From Planctomycetota bacterium (GTDB lineage: Bacteria; Planctomycetota; Phycisphaerae; Phycisphaerales; UBA1924): DNA of 64,000 nt. The number at the start of each line of letters is the position of its first letter. Within the stretch, counting starts at the first letter, position 1. The position numbers and the translations under genes are program-made. Under the pieces are notes generated by a model. That model had not been told where the DNA came from, searched no databases, and saw nothing but the letters and a program-made list of their open reading frames with translations. Below, piece after piece: positions 21,120 to 29,608 of this stretch. Location: positions 52,093 through 116,092 of the forward strand of contig CAUJHH010000006.1 in the NCBI GenBank assembly GCA_963204725.1, written 5' to 3'.

Positions 21120-23528
21120 ATGGTTCGCACTGGCATCGGCCCTGTCATCGGCTTGGTCGCAATGGGGTCGGCCATCGGGATCACGATCGGCGTCGGGCAG
21201 GCGGCATCCGCCCAGCCCAGCGAGTCGATCGCATCGTACTTCGGATTCGAAGCGCAGCGGATCATCGTGGTGAACAACGGGTGCGGCCCGGCGACTGTTG
21301 CGGACTTCAACAAGGACGGACGCCCGGATATCGCCGTGGTCAATAACGCCAAGAGCAGGATCGAGATCCATTATCTCCGTGCGATCGAGCGCACCGCCGA
21401 AGAGACCTCCAAGACCTACAAGGTCAACGAGCTGCCCCCGAACCCGTGGTACGACTCGGTCAATGTCAGCGTCTCCAATCGTGTCGGCGGGGTGCGCCCA
21501 TTCGACGCCGACGGGGACGGTCGCATCGACCTCGTCTGCTCGGGCTCGTCTCCGGCCGAGATCTTCGTGATGCGTCAGAACGACAGGGGCGAATTCGAGA
21601 TCGGCAATCGGCGGCGTGTGAAGGACCTGTTCGCGAGCCAGTCCGGTCTGGTGATCGCTGATGTGATCGGCAACGCCGATCCCGAGATCGTGGCCATCGC
21701 CGCGGGGCGTGTGCAGATTTTCCCGCTGTCGTCCGGGGGCGTGATCGGCAATCCGGTCGAGATGGGCTCCTCGGGGCAGATGGTCGCGGTCTTCGCCGAG
21801 GACTTCGACGGCGACGGGCGAGCCGATCTGCTCGCTGCTGCGCCGGACGACGCCTCGCCGCTCCGGCTCTGGCTGCAGACTGAGGATCCGCGTCCCGCGC
21901 CGGGCGCGCGGGGATCCAAGCAGGGGATGCTCCCCGCCGAGCTCCGATTCGAGATGCCGCCCCTCTCCGAGGTCCAGCCGGTCAGGGTTCCCAAACGTGG
22001 CGCGGCGTCGATCGCCGTGATCGAGCGAGCCTCGCGCCGGATCGTTCTGTACGACGTGTCGAAGTCGGACATTGTGGAGGCTTCGAGCGACCCCACCTCC
22101 GAGCGGATGCTCCAGGCCGAGGTCGGCGGATTCGTCGACGGCGCCTCCAAGAATCGCTCCGTCGCCATCGCTGACCTGAACGGCGACGGGCGTCTCGACA
22201 TGGTTGCCACTGATTTCAAGGGCAACTCCATCGCGCTGCACCTGCAGGAACCAGGCGTGGGGTTGACGCCGGGACGCAAGCAGCCGACCCTCAAGAATCC
22301 GAAGTCCGTGGCCGTCGGCTCGTGGGATGGCAAGGGTTCTGCGGAGGTCTTCGTGCTCTCCGAGGATGAGAAGACGATCGGCGTCTCCTCGTTCGACGCT
22401 GCCACGGCGACGCTCTCGTTCCCGGCTCCAATCGCGCTCGCAACCCCAGGTTCGACGCCCCTGGCGATCGGCTTCGCCGATCTGGCATCCACGGGCGGCG
22501 CGCCGATCCCGACGCTCGGCGTGATCGTGAAGGACAAGCGGGACCACGTGCTGGAGCTCCACCGTCCTTCGAAAGAGCCGATATCGCTGCCGCTCAAGGG
22601 CGTCACGCGCCCGCCGCAGACGATCACGGCGGTCGACGCGGACCGCGACGGCCAGATGGATCTGTTGCTTCTCACACCCGGCGAGCCGCTGATGATGGTG
22701 CGCAACGCGGGGGCGAACGCGGCGGACGAGATGCAGCTCCTGACCAAGGACGAGATGAAACAGTTCGGGCTGATCCAGGCGGCGGGTCCGGACAACACCT
22801 CGCTGCTCGACATGGATGGTGACGGCAGCATCGAGTTGGTGATCGCGGACCAGAACTTCGTGCGCGGGTGCGCGTACGACGCCAACAATGGGTGGCGCGT
22901 TGTGCGTCAGGTGAACGTGCCGGATTCGGGCGCTGCTGCGACGTCGCTCGCCGGCGCGTCGATTCTCGGGGCCGGCAAGGACGCCTCGATCGTGGTTTCG
23001 GATCGAGCGGGTGGCCGCCTCATCCGCCTGTCGCGAACCGGGGATACATGGAGCGTCGCGGACAACATCCGGGTGCTCGGCTTCCCCGTCGGTCCGGTCT
23101 GGGCCGGGTCGTTTGGTGGCGATGGCAAGCCCGGCATGCTGGCCGTTGCGGAGGATGGCTACGCCCTCGTCGCGCTGCAGGGCGTTCGCCCTTCGCTCGA
23201 TGAGGTCTCGGTCTATCGAAGCGACAGCGAGTCGCGGGTCGAGCACGACATCGAGGTCGGGGACATCAACGGCGATGGCTTCGTCGATCTCGTTGTGCTC
23301 GACGCACGCGAGCAGATGTGCCAGATCCTCTCGCTCACGGCTTCACGCCGGATTCTGCCCGCGACCGAGTTCAAGGTCTTCGAGTCGCGGCTCTTCATGC
23401 GGGGAGACGGGCGCGAGTACGAGCCCTCCGCGTCGTGGGTCGGCGATCTTACGGGCGACGGCGCCGACGACATCATGCTCACGGCACACGATCGCTTGCT
23501 GATCTACCCGCAGATGAAGCGGAAGTAG
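21120..23528 (+). CDS. secreted FG-GAP/VCBS repeat protein
   Basis: An 802-residue secreted protein with a signal peptide (residues 1-32, cleavage near ASA). Calcium-loop repeats of the FG-GAP/VCBS type recur through it: VADFNKDGRPDIAVV, FDADGDGRIDLVC, FAEDFDGDGRADLLA, IADLNGDGRLDMVA, VDADRDGQMDLLLL, LDMDGDGSIELVI, VGDINGDGFVDLVVL. They predict one or two beta-propellers, usually surface-exposed and involved in binding or adhesion. The first ATG (21120) directly follows GGAGG-like sequence and opens the signal. It is divergent from the protease gene, separated by about 108 bases. Confidence 0.88.
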   Translation: MVRTGIGPVIGLVAMGSAIGITIGVGQAASAQPSESIASYFGFEAQRIIVVNNGCGPATVADFNKDGRPDIAVVNNAKSRIEIHYLRAIERTAEETSKTYKVNELPPNPWYDSVNVSVSNRVGGVRPFDADGDGRIDLVCSGSSPAEIFVMRQNDRGEFEIGNRRRVKDLFASQSGLVIADVIGNADPEIVAIAAGRVQIFPLSSGGVIGNPVEMGSSGQMVAVFAEDFDGDGRADLLAAAPDDASPLRLWLQTEDPRPAPGARGSKQGMLPAELRFEMPPLSEVQPVRVPKRGAASIAVIERASRRIVLYDVSKSDIVEASSDPTSERMLQAEVGGFVDGASKNRSVAIADLNGDGRLDMVATDFKGNSIALHLQEPGVGLTPGRKQPTLKNPKSVAVGSWDGKGSAEVFVLSEDEKTIGVSSFDAATATLSFPAPIALATPGSTPLAIGFADLASTGGAPIPTLGVIVKDKRDHVLELHRPSKEPISLPLKGVTRPPQTITAVDADRDGQMDLLLLTPGEPLMMVRNAGANAADEMQLLTKDEMKQFGLIQAAGPDNTSLLDMDGDGSIELVIADQNFVRGCAYDANNGWRVVRQVNVPDSGAAATSLAGASILGAGKDASIVVSDRAGGRLIRLSRTGDTWSVADNIRVLGFPVGPVWAGSFGGDGKPGMLAVAEDGYALVALQGVRPSLDEVSVYRSDSESRVEHDIEVGDINGDGFVDLVVLDAREQMCQILSLTASRRILPATEFKVFESRLFMRGDGREYEPSASWVGDLTGDGADDIMLTAHDRLLIYPQMKRK

Positions 23529-23531
23529 CCC

Positions 23532-23546
23532 GCGCGTCTCACGCGC
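23532..23546. terminator. candidate bidirectional terminator
   Basis: GCGCGT, CTC loop, ACGCGC form a perfect 6-bp stem in the 10-base gap between the VCBS gene and the aldehyde dehydrogenase fragment; it overlaps the latter's stop codon. No T-run, so the assignment rests on position. Confidence 0.35.
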
Positions 23547-24411
23547 CGCTCGGGTGCCAGATCGTCTTCATCTCCACGAACGGCTCGATCCACCACGGCG
23601 ACTCGCACGTGCCGTCATCGAGCCATCCCGCGCCCGAGATCTCGCGCAGGTGGACCCGTTTGAGGTTCTCCGAGACGCCCGTCCGGAGCGCAGCTTGCTG
23701 CACCGGCGTCAGCCCTGCCCCGTGGATCGCATCGATCTCCCGGTGCGACGCGATGTGGGGGATGAGTTCCTCGCGCGATCCAGTCAGGATATTGACGACC
23801 CCGCCCGGGACATCGCTGGTGGCGCAGATCTCGCCAAGCACGGCAGCGACGGGCATGTTCGACTCTGCGCCCAGGGCAATGATCGCGTTTCCCGCGCACA
23901 ACGGCGGGGCGAGCAGCGAGACGAGCGAGAGCAGCGGTGCGTCATCGCTCGCGATCACGACGACCACGCCAGTGGGCTCCGGTGAGGTGAAGTTGTAATA
24001 GGGGCCGGAGACCGGGTTGTTGCACCCCAGAACCTGGGCGTGCTTGTCCGCCCACCCCGCGAATGCGACCAGCCGATCGATTCCCCGCGCGACCTCGACA
24101 CCCGGCTCGATCGCCGGATCCGGGACCGCGCCGAGCAACTGGACGAACTCGTCCCGACGCCCCTCGAGCATCTCGGCGATCCGATAAATCACCTGACCCC
24201 GGTTGTACGCCGTCGCGCCCGACCACCCCGCGAACGCGCTCCGCGCCGCCTCGACAGACTCACGAAGGTCCTTTCGCGAGGCGCGGCAGACGTGCGCCAC
24301 CGCCCGCCCCGCGCCGTCGTTCACGGCGAGCGTCCGCCCGCTCTCGGTGCGTGGAAACTTGCCGCCGATGAACAGCTTGTAGGTCTTGAGCACGCCAAGT
24401 CGGTCGGTCAT
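23539..24411 (-). CDS. aldehyde dehydrogenase-family protein, N-terminal half only
   Basis: A 290-residue protein that matches the NAD-binding half of the aldehyde dehydrogenase superfamily: LFIGGKFPRTESGRTLAVND at the start, SPEPTGVVVVIASDDAPLLSLVSLLAPPLCAGNAIIALG in the coenzyme site, and LTGSREELIPHIASHREIDAIHGAG near the end. It stops before the catalytic domain, so the active-site Cys is missing and it is unlikely to oxidise aldehydes alone. Similar half-length paralogues often sit next to full-length ALDH genes; none is near here. ATG at 24411 is preferred as upstream residues are low-complexity. It follows the LPS-kinase-like gene by 58 bases. Confidence 0.75.
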   Translation of the reverse strand: MTDRLGVLKTYKLFIGGKFPRTESGRTLAVNDGAGRAVAHVCRASRKDLRESVEAARSAFAGWSGATAYNRGQVIYRIAEMLEGRRDEFVQLLGAVPDPAIEPGVEVARGIDRLVAFAGWADKHAQVLGCNNPVSGPYYNFTSPEPTGVVVVIASDDAPLLSLVSLLAPPLCAGNAIIALGAESNMPVAAVLGEICATSDVPGGVVNILTGSREELIPHIASHREIDAIHGAGLTPVQQAALRTGVSENLKRVHLREISGAGWLDDGTCESPWWIEPFVEMKTIWHPSGA

Positions 24412-24469
24412 GTTGCGGCCCCCACGAGAGGTGTTCCCGCAAGGGTACGGCCTTGGGCGCGCCGGTTCT

Positions 24470-25327
24470 TCAGTGCGTCCCGACAAGCGGATCGTGCTCG
24501 GGTGTGGGGTTCCCGTGCGACTCGACCAGCCGTTCCGCCCGGGCGGTCAGCTCGTGTGTCCAGGACTCGACGTTGGCTGCATCCACCATCTCGTGTGCGA
24601 GCGATTCGACAATCCGGCGCAGGAAGGCCGGAGGCATCGGGTGGCCGCTCCCCATCGGCTCGATCAGCAGCGACGCGATCATCCGGGCGATCCCGTCCAC
24701 GCGATCCTTCAGTTTGACTGGCAGAATCGCGACCGCGTCCACCGTGGAGATACTCGCGATCGGCGGCGCGGCGTGCGTCACCACCAGATTCGAGGGCTTG
24801 TGGTCGCGGTTGTACCGTCCCGACTTGATGATCTGCGCCATGTCACGCCCGACGGCGTACGCGATCGCACGCGAGCCCGGCGATTCCGGGTCATCGTGGA
24901 CGACGCCGCGGGCGATCTGCCACAGGAGCGTGTGACCGGGGACATACTCCGTGACGAGCGTCTCGACCGAGACACCGTCGCGGTTGCCGCGCACGATCGC
25001 AACACAATTCGGTGAAGCGACACCGATCGAGCGCAGCCACTCCGAACCCTGCCACTGCCGGTGGCTCCGACCCGAACGGCTCAGACCCTGCAAAAGCCCC
25101 TTCACGCCCTTGGATCGACAGGTCTTGAGCACCAGGTCACGCGATCGAAGCATGCACCGCAGAACCGAGCTCTCTTCGGTCCGTTTGAATACCTCGGCAC
25201 CCACGGTCCAGTCACGTCCCATGAATGTCGAGGCCCAATTCGACTGCTCCTCCGAGGGATCGCCCTGCCCGGGCTCGAGCCGGACGATTCGGATCGATCT
25301 GTTGGGGGGGAGGAGCATGGGCACCAC
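24470..25327 (-). CDS. lipopolysaccharide kinase-like (Kdo/WaaP family) protein
   Basis: A 285-residue small-molecule kinase of the protein-kinase fold. A candidate ATP-binding Lys is in LVLKTCRSKG. The catalytic loop reads YNRDHKPSNLVV, the form found in Kdo/WaaP-type LPS kinases, and a degenerate DFG-like segment (STVDAVAI) follows. The helix before the loop (WQGSEWLRSIGVASPNCVAIVRG) matches the family's core. Such enzymes phosphorylate heptose or Kdo in the lipid A core at the cytoplasmic face. ATG at 25327 or 25318 could be used; both precede the conserved part. It may be cotranscribed with the ALDH-like gene. Confidence 0.7.
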   Translation of the reverse strand: MVPMLLPPNRSIRIVRLEPGQGDPSEEQSNWASTFMGRDWTVGAEVFKRTEESSVLRCMLRSRDLVLKTCRSKGVKGLLQGLSRSGRSHRQWQGSEWLRSIGVASPNCVAIVRGNRDGVSVETLVTEYVPGHTLLWQIARGVVHDDPESPGSRAIAYAVGRDMAQIIKSGRYNRDHKPSNLVVTHAAPPIASISTVDAVAILPVKLKDRVDGIARMIASLLIEPMGSGHPMPPAFLRRIVESLAHEMVDAANVESWTHELTARAERLVESHGNPTPEHDPLVGTH

Positions 25328-25402
25328 TCTACAGGTCTACGTGAGATTCGGCCCGCTTCGGCGGAACGGTTCCGCGTCGGCACGGGCTGTCGGTCATCCC
25401 GA

Positions 25403-26206
25403 TCAGGGGCGCCGCGCAACCACGACCCAGACGCGGTGGGCCACCATCATCGGCTCGATTGGGAATTGGCTCGCAAGCATCGACGCAAGGTCCGCGTCAA
25501 AGGCCGCCACGGTCGCCGCTCCCAGACTCGCCCCCACACCGTTGCAGGTTCGCATCCGCCCCCGCCACGCCTCGTGCGTAAACGTCTGCGCGTGCTCGTA
25601 GGAGAACTGCTGGATGTCGACGAACCCCGCTTGCGGCAGGTCGTTCATCGGGTTCACGTGGACCCCGTGCCCTCCGGCCATCGGCCACGTCGGATTGTGC
25701 TTCAGGATCAGCACCTCGGTTTCGCGGGCGACCTCGGAGCGGTGGGGGAGGTAGTCAAACGACGCACAGACCGCGATCCCGCCCGGTCCGACGATCCGCA
25801 TCGCCTCCGCCGCAGCTTTGGAGCGATCGAACCAGTGCCAACACTGAAGCGCGAGGTAGAGATCGATCGACCCGTCTGCCAGGCCTGTGCGTTCCGCCGT
25901 GCCGAGCCGCACCTGGATCGCGAGCGAGTTCGCCCGCGCCCGGCGCTCCGCCGCGTCGAGCTGGTTCTGCGCGGGGTCGAGCGCAACCACCTGCGCCCCG
26001 CGTTCAGCGAGCGAGATCGCGCCGACGCCGGTGCCCGTGCCGACATCGATCGCGCGTGCGCCCTTGAAGGGAAGGATCGAGTCGATCCGGTCGTACATGC
26101 TCGCTGGCGGCCCGGGTCGGAAGCGCTCGTAGTCCTCGCTGACACGCCCGAAGTCGACCCTCGAGCCGTAAGCCGAGACGGCGGCGGTCTTGGATTCAAG
26201 TGACAT
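25403..26206 (-). CDS. SAM-dependent methyltransferase, type 11-like
   Basis: A 267-residue class I methyltransferase. The SAM-binding core is visible as ARAIDVGTGTGVGAISLAERG (motif I), VVALDPAQNQLDAAERRA (motif II), SIDLYLALQCWHWFD (motif IV) and MRIVGPGGIAVCASFDY (motif V). The start FGRVSEDYERFRPGPP is typical of this subgroup. ATG at 26206 is preferred because it starts right before that segment; the frame extends 92 codons upstream over the start of the divergent lolC-like gene and is unlikely to be used. Substrate unknown. Confidence 0.82.
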   Translation of the reverse strand: MSLESKTAAVSAYGSRVDFGRVSEDYERFRPGPPASMYDRIDSILPFKGARAIDVGTGTGVGAISLAERGAQVVALDPAQNQLDAAERRARANSLAIQVRLGTAERTGLADGSIDLYLALQCWHWFDRSKAAAEAMRIVGPGGIAVCASFDYLPHRSEVARETEVLILKHNPTWPMAGGHGVHVNPMNDLPQAGFVDIQQFSYEHAQTFTHEAWRGRMRTCNGVGASLGAATVAAFDADLASMLASQFPIEPMMVAHRVWVVVARRP

Positions 26207-26330
26207 GCCCGATTGTTGCCCCCAGCGGAGCCGATGCGCCGATGATTCCGCACCCCGCTCCAACCCGTACATGATCCCCCGGGGTCGCTGCCGACGCGAT
26301 CGGTGCCACCATCCATACACTCGCCGACCC

Positions 26331-27887
26331 GTGTACCAACTCCTCCTCACCCGCAAGTACCTCACGTCAAAGATCATGCCGCTTCTGGCGTCGATCGCCG
26401 TCGTGCTCTGCACCGCGATGGTGCTGATCACGTGGTCGGTCATGGGCGGATTCCTGAAGAATCTGGTCAAGAGCGGGCGCACGATGATCGGTGACGTCGC
26501 GATTGTCTGGCCGAATGTCGGATTCCCGCACTACGACGAGTTGATCTCGATGCTCGAGGCCGACCCCATGATCGAGGCCGCGTGCCCGATGATCGAGTCG
26601 TATGGGCTGGTCCACCTGCCCGGCGACCGGAACGAGCTCGTGGTTGTGAAGGGTGTCGACGGCCCCTCGTTCGACCGAGTCACCGGCTTCGCCGACACGC
26701 TCTACTGGAAGCCCCTTGCCAAACCGCTGAAGAAGGACAAGCAGCAGCAGGATTGGCGGAATCGCCAGCATCCCCTGTGGGAGCAGAAGCAGAAGGACGG
26801 CCTCGCACTCGAGGAGTACGACCCAGCGACCGACCGCATGGTGGGCGCCGCGGTGATGGGCATCGAGGTCTCGGGGTACAACATCCGCGAGGTATGGGGC
26901 GGGTATACGCCCGGCATCGTGATTGTCCCCCAGCCCGACGGCACCACCCGCGATGTGCAGGTGCTGATGTTCGACGACACGGTCACGCTGAACCTGCTGG
27001 CCATGGACGGCAGCGGCCATTCCGTCGAGACCAAGACTCGCAAGCTCCCGGTCGCCAACGAGTTTCAGTCGGGGCTCTACGACATCGACAAGCAGACGAT
27101 GATCGTGAACCTCGCCGTGATCCAGGACATGCTGAACATGGACGAGGCCCGGCGCCTCGATCCGACGATTCCCTACGACCCGTTCGCGATCGCCACAGAT
27201 CCCGTGACCGGGCGTGAGATCCCCGCGCCGCCGCCGCCCATGCTGATCGAACCCGCCCGAGCGACCACTGTTCTGGTCAGGGGAGTGGATGCCGAGGCGG
27301 ATCCTCGCATCCTGGCCGAGCGTTGCCGAACGATCTACAAGGCGTTCGCCGCCGCGCACGACAAGCAGGTGCCGCCGATAGGCAGCATCCGCGTCTCGAC
27401 GTGGGAAGACCAGAACCGGACGCTGATCTCCGCAGTGAAGAAGGAGACCGGGCTGGTTCTCTTTATCTTCTCGTTCATCTCGCTCACCGCGGTGATCCTG
27501 GTGCTCGCCATCTTCTGGTCGATGGTGAGCGAGAAGACCAAGGATGTCGGTGTGCTCCGCTCGATCGGGGCGGGGCGTCTGAGCGTCGCGATGGTCTGGA
27601 TCAACTACGGGCTCGCGATCGGGCTGATCGGATCGCTGCTCGGGGGCGCGCTGGCCTACGCGATCGTCCTCAACATCAATCCCATCCACGATTGGATGGG
27701 TGAAGCGCTCAACATCACGATCTGGGACCCGCGCGTCTACTACTTTGTCGAGATTCCCAACGAGGTCGAGCCCGACAAGGCCGTCATCGTCATGCTCGGC
27801 GGTATCCTCTCTTCCACGATCGGCGCGATCATCCCCGCGCTCCGCGCGGCGTATCTCTCCCCGGTCAAGGCCCTCCGGTTCGAATGA
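26331..27887 (+). CDS. ABC transporter permease, LolC/LolE-MacB type
   Basis: A 518-residue permease with one N-terminal membrane helix (MPLLASIAVVLCTAMVLITW), a large periplasmic domain and three C-terminal helices, the topology of LolC/E and FtsX proteins. The C-terminal block (ILVLAIFWSMVSEKTKDVGVLRSIGAGRLSVAMVWI, then LIGSLLGGALAYAIV) is the conserved FtsX domain. Such proteins release lipoproteins from the inner membrane with LolD. GTG at 26331 is chosen because it precedes the LLLTRKYLTSK stretch found at the start of the family; ATGs at 26190 and 26271 give longer N-termini without similarity. It overlaps the next gene by 4 bases. Confidence 0.85.
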   Translation: MYQLLLTRKYLTSKIMPLLASIAVVLCTAMVLITWSVMGGFLKNLVKSGRTMIGDVAIVWPNVGFPHYDELISMLEADPMIEAACPMIESYGLVHLPGDRNELVVVKGVDGPSFDRVTGFADTLYWKPLAKPLKKDKQQQDWRNRQHPLWEQKQKDGLALEEYDPATDRMVGAAVMGIEVSGYNIREVWGGYTPGIVIVPQPDGTTRDVQVLMFDDTVTLNLLAMDGSGHSVETKTRKLPVANEFQSGLYDIDKQTMIVNLAVIQDMLNMDEARRLDPTIPYDPFAIATDPVTGREIPAPPPPMLIEPARATTVLVRGVDAEADPRILAERCRTIYKAFAAAHDKQVPPIGSIRVSTWEDQNRTLISAVKKETGLVLFIFSFISLTAVILVLAIFWSMVSEKTKDVGVLRSIGAGRLSVAMVWINYGLAIGLIGSLLGGALAYAIVLNINPIHDWMGEALNITIWDPRVYYFVEIPNEVEPDKAVIVMLGGILSSTIGAIIPALRAAYLSPVKALRFE

Positions 27888-28660
27888 ATCGCGTCCAACC
27901 GCAGCCCAACAGGCGAAGGCAGCGTCCCACGATGGCTCTTCTCGAAGTGCAGCACCTGCGAAAGACCTACCGGCTGGGACGGGTGGAAGTCCCGGTGCTG
28001 CACGGCGCATCGCTCGCCGTCGAAGAGGGCGAATTCGTCGCGATTCTCGGGGCGTCGGGCTCGGGCAAGAGCACGATGCTGCATCTCATCGGGGGGCTCG
28101 ACCGTCCGGACAGAGCTCCCAAGGGTGAACCCGACGCCTCCGTCATGTTTGATGGCCATGCCATCGGCTCGATGGCCGCTCGCGAGCTTGATCGCTATCG
28201 CGCCGGCACGGTCGGCTTCGTGTTCCAGTTCTACCACCTCCTCCCGGAGCTGAATGTCCTGCAGAACGTCATGATCGCCGGGATGGTTCGGCACGGTCTC
28301 GCCTTCGCGTCCCATCGGGGAGAGAGTCGCGCGCGCGCCGAGTCGCTGCTCGGTGCGTTCGGCCTCGGAAGTCGCCTCCGTCACCGACCCGCGGAACTCT
28401 CCGGCGGCGAGCGTCAGCGCGTGGCGATCGCCCGTGCCCTGATCAACGAGCCCCGTCTCTTGCTCGCAGACGAGCCGACCGGGAACCTTGATCGGAAGAC
28501 CGGAGACGCGATTCTCGATACGCTGGCGCAGATCCGCGAGCGCACCCGTCAGACGGTTGTGATGGTCACGCACGACGCCCATGTGGCCGCGCGGGCCGAC
28601 CGAATCGTCAAGCTGGAGGACGGTCGGGTCGTCGCGGAGCACTCCAAGCCCCTCGCATAA
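27884..28660 (+). CDS. lolD: lipoprotein-releasing ABC transporter ATPase (LolD-type)
   Basis: A 258-residue ABC ATPase. Walker A is GASGSGKST, the signature is LSGGERQR and Walker B is LLLADEPT; the post-Walker H-loop is MVTHDAH. The best family match is LolD/MacB, which pairs with the permease just upstream. The ATG overlaps the permease stop in ATGA, so the two are translationally coupled. ATG at 27932 (MALLEVQHL) is the more usual family start and cannot be excluded. The pair probably exports lipoproteins to the outer membrane. Confidence 0.88.
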   Translation: MNRVQPQPNRRRQRPTMALLEVQHLRKTYRLGRVEVPVLHGASLAVEEGEFVAILGASGSGKSTMLHLIGGLDRPDRAPKGEPDASVMFDGHAIGSMAARELDRYRAGTVGFVFQFYHLLPELNVLQNVMIAGMVRHGLAFASHRGESRARAESLLGAFGLGSRLRHRPAELSGGERQRVAIARALINEPRLLLADEPTGNLDRKTGDAILDTLAQIRERTRQTVVMVTHDAHVAARADRIVKLEDGRVVAEHSKPLA

Positions 28661-28683
28661 GCCCGAGGGCCGCAGAAACCCGA

Positions 28684-29577
28684 TTGGTTCGCGGATGTTT
28701 GGCGGTTACTATCTTGGTTACGACGGAGCCCTCCACGCCCTTGCCACCCACGAGCGACCAACTCGGTCTCGCCGCCCCCGACCTGAAAGTCGGTAGCCAC
28801 ATCCTGCACGGACCCGAGGGGACACCCATCGAGGCCAAGGTGGAGTCTGCCGGCACCGGGCGGAGGGTGGTTTTCCTCCATGGACTCGTCGGCCTCAACG
28901 ACCACTGGGAGGACGTTGTCCGCAACATCCGCCACCGGGCCGCCTGCGAGCTGCTGGAGATTCCACTGCTCGGGCTGCGGGGCGATGACTGCACGATCAA
29001 CGCGGTGACGGACATGACGGCCCGGTACCTCGAGTCCCGTGCCGAGCCCGCGATACTCGTCGGGAATTCCTTTGGCGGACACGTTGCCCTCCGGGTCGCG
29101 CTCGAGCGCCCCGACCTGGTCAGCGGCCTCGTCCTTGCCGGGGCGTCGGGCCTGCTTGAGCGGACAATGGTCCGCGAGATCCAGATCCGTCCCTCGCGCG
29201 ATTGGCTGGCCGAAAAAATCGGCGAGCTCTTCCACGATCGATCGAAGATGCGCGAGGCCGACCTCGACCGCGCCCATCAGGAACTCTCGGTCCGCGGCGG
29301 CGCTCGTGCCATGGTGCGTCTCTCTCGCACCGCCCGCAGGAACCACCTGGGGCTCAAGATCTCGCAGATCTCCTGTCCCACGCTGCTGATCTGGGGAAAG
29401 CAGGACGTCGTCACGCCGCCGGAAGCCGCCGAGCAATTCCATGCCAAGATCCCCGACACACGCCTCATTTGGCTCGAGCAGTGCGGCCACGCGCCGATGA
29501 TCGAGTGCCCCGCCGAGTTCGCCGCAGCGATGAACGCGTTCCTCGACGAACTCGATCGGCGCGACAGCCGGTCCTGA
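28684..29577 (+). CDS. alpha/beta hydrolase
   Basis: A 297-residue alpha/beta hydrolase. The oxyanion HG motif is in VVFLHGLVGLNDHW; the nucleophile elbow is GNSFGGH, the acid is in WGKQDVVTPP and the His is in EQCGHAP, so the catalytic triad is intact. The start is uncertain: TTG 28684 opens the frame, with other TTG codons at 28699 and 28714 and no ATG until the folded domain. Substrate unknown; the closest general group is the epoxide-hydrolase/esterase cluster. It follows the lolD-like gene by 23 bases. Confidence 0.78.
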   Translation: MVRGCLAVTILVTTEPSTPLPPTSDQLGLAAPDLKVGSHILHGPEGTPIEAKVESAGTGRRVVFLHGLVGLNDHWEDVVRNIRHRAACELLEIPLLGLRGDDCTINAVTDMTARYLESRAEPAILVGNSFGGHVALRVALERPDLVSGLVLAGASGLLERTMVREIQIRPSRDWLAEKIGELFHDRSKMREADLDRAHQELSVRGGARAMVRLSRTARRNHLGLKISQISCPTLLIWGKQDVVTPPEAAEQFHAKIPDTRLIWLEQCGHAPMIECPAEFAAAMNAFLDELDRRDSRS

Positions 29578-29608
29578 TCACAAGCACGCGCCGGCTTCCA
29601 AACCGTCC

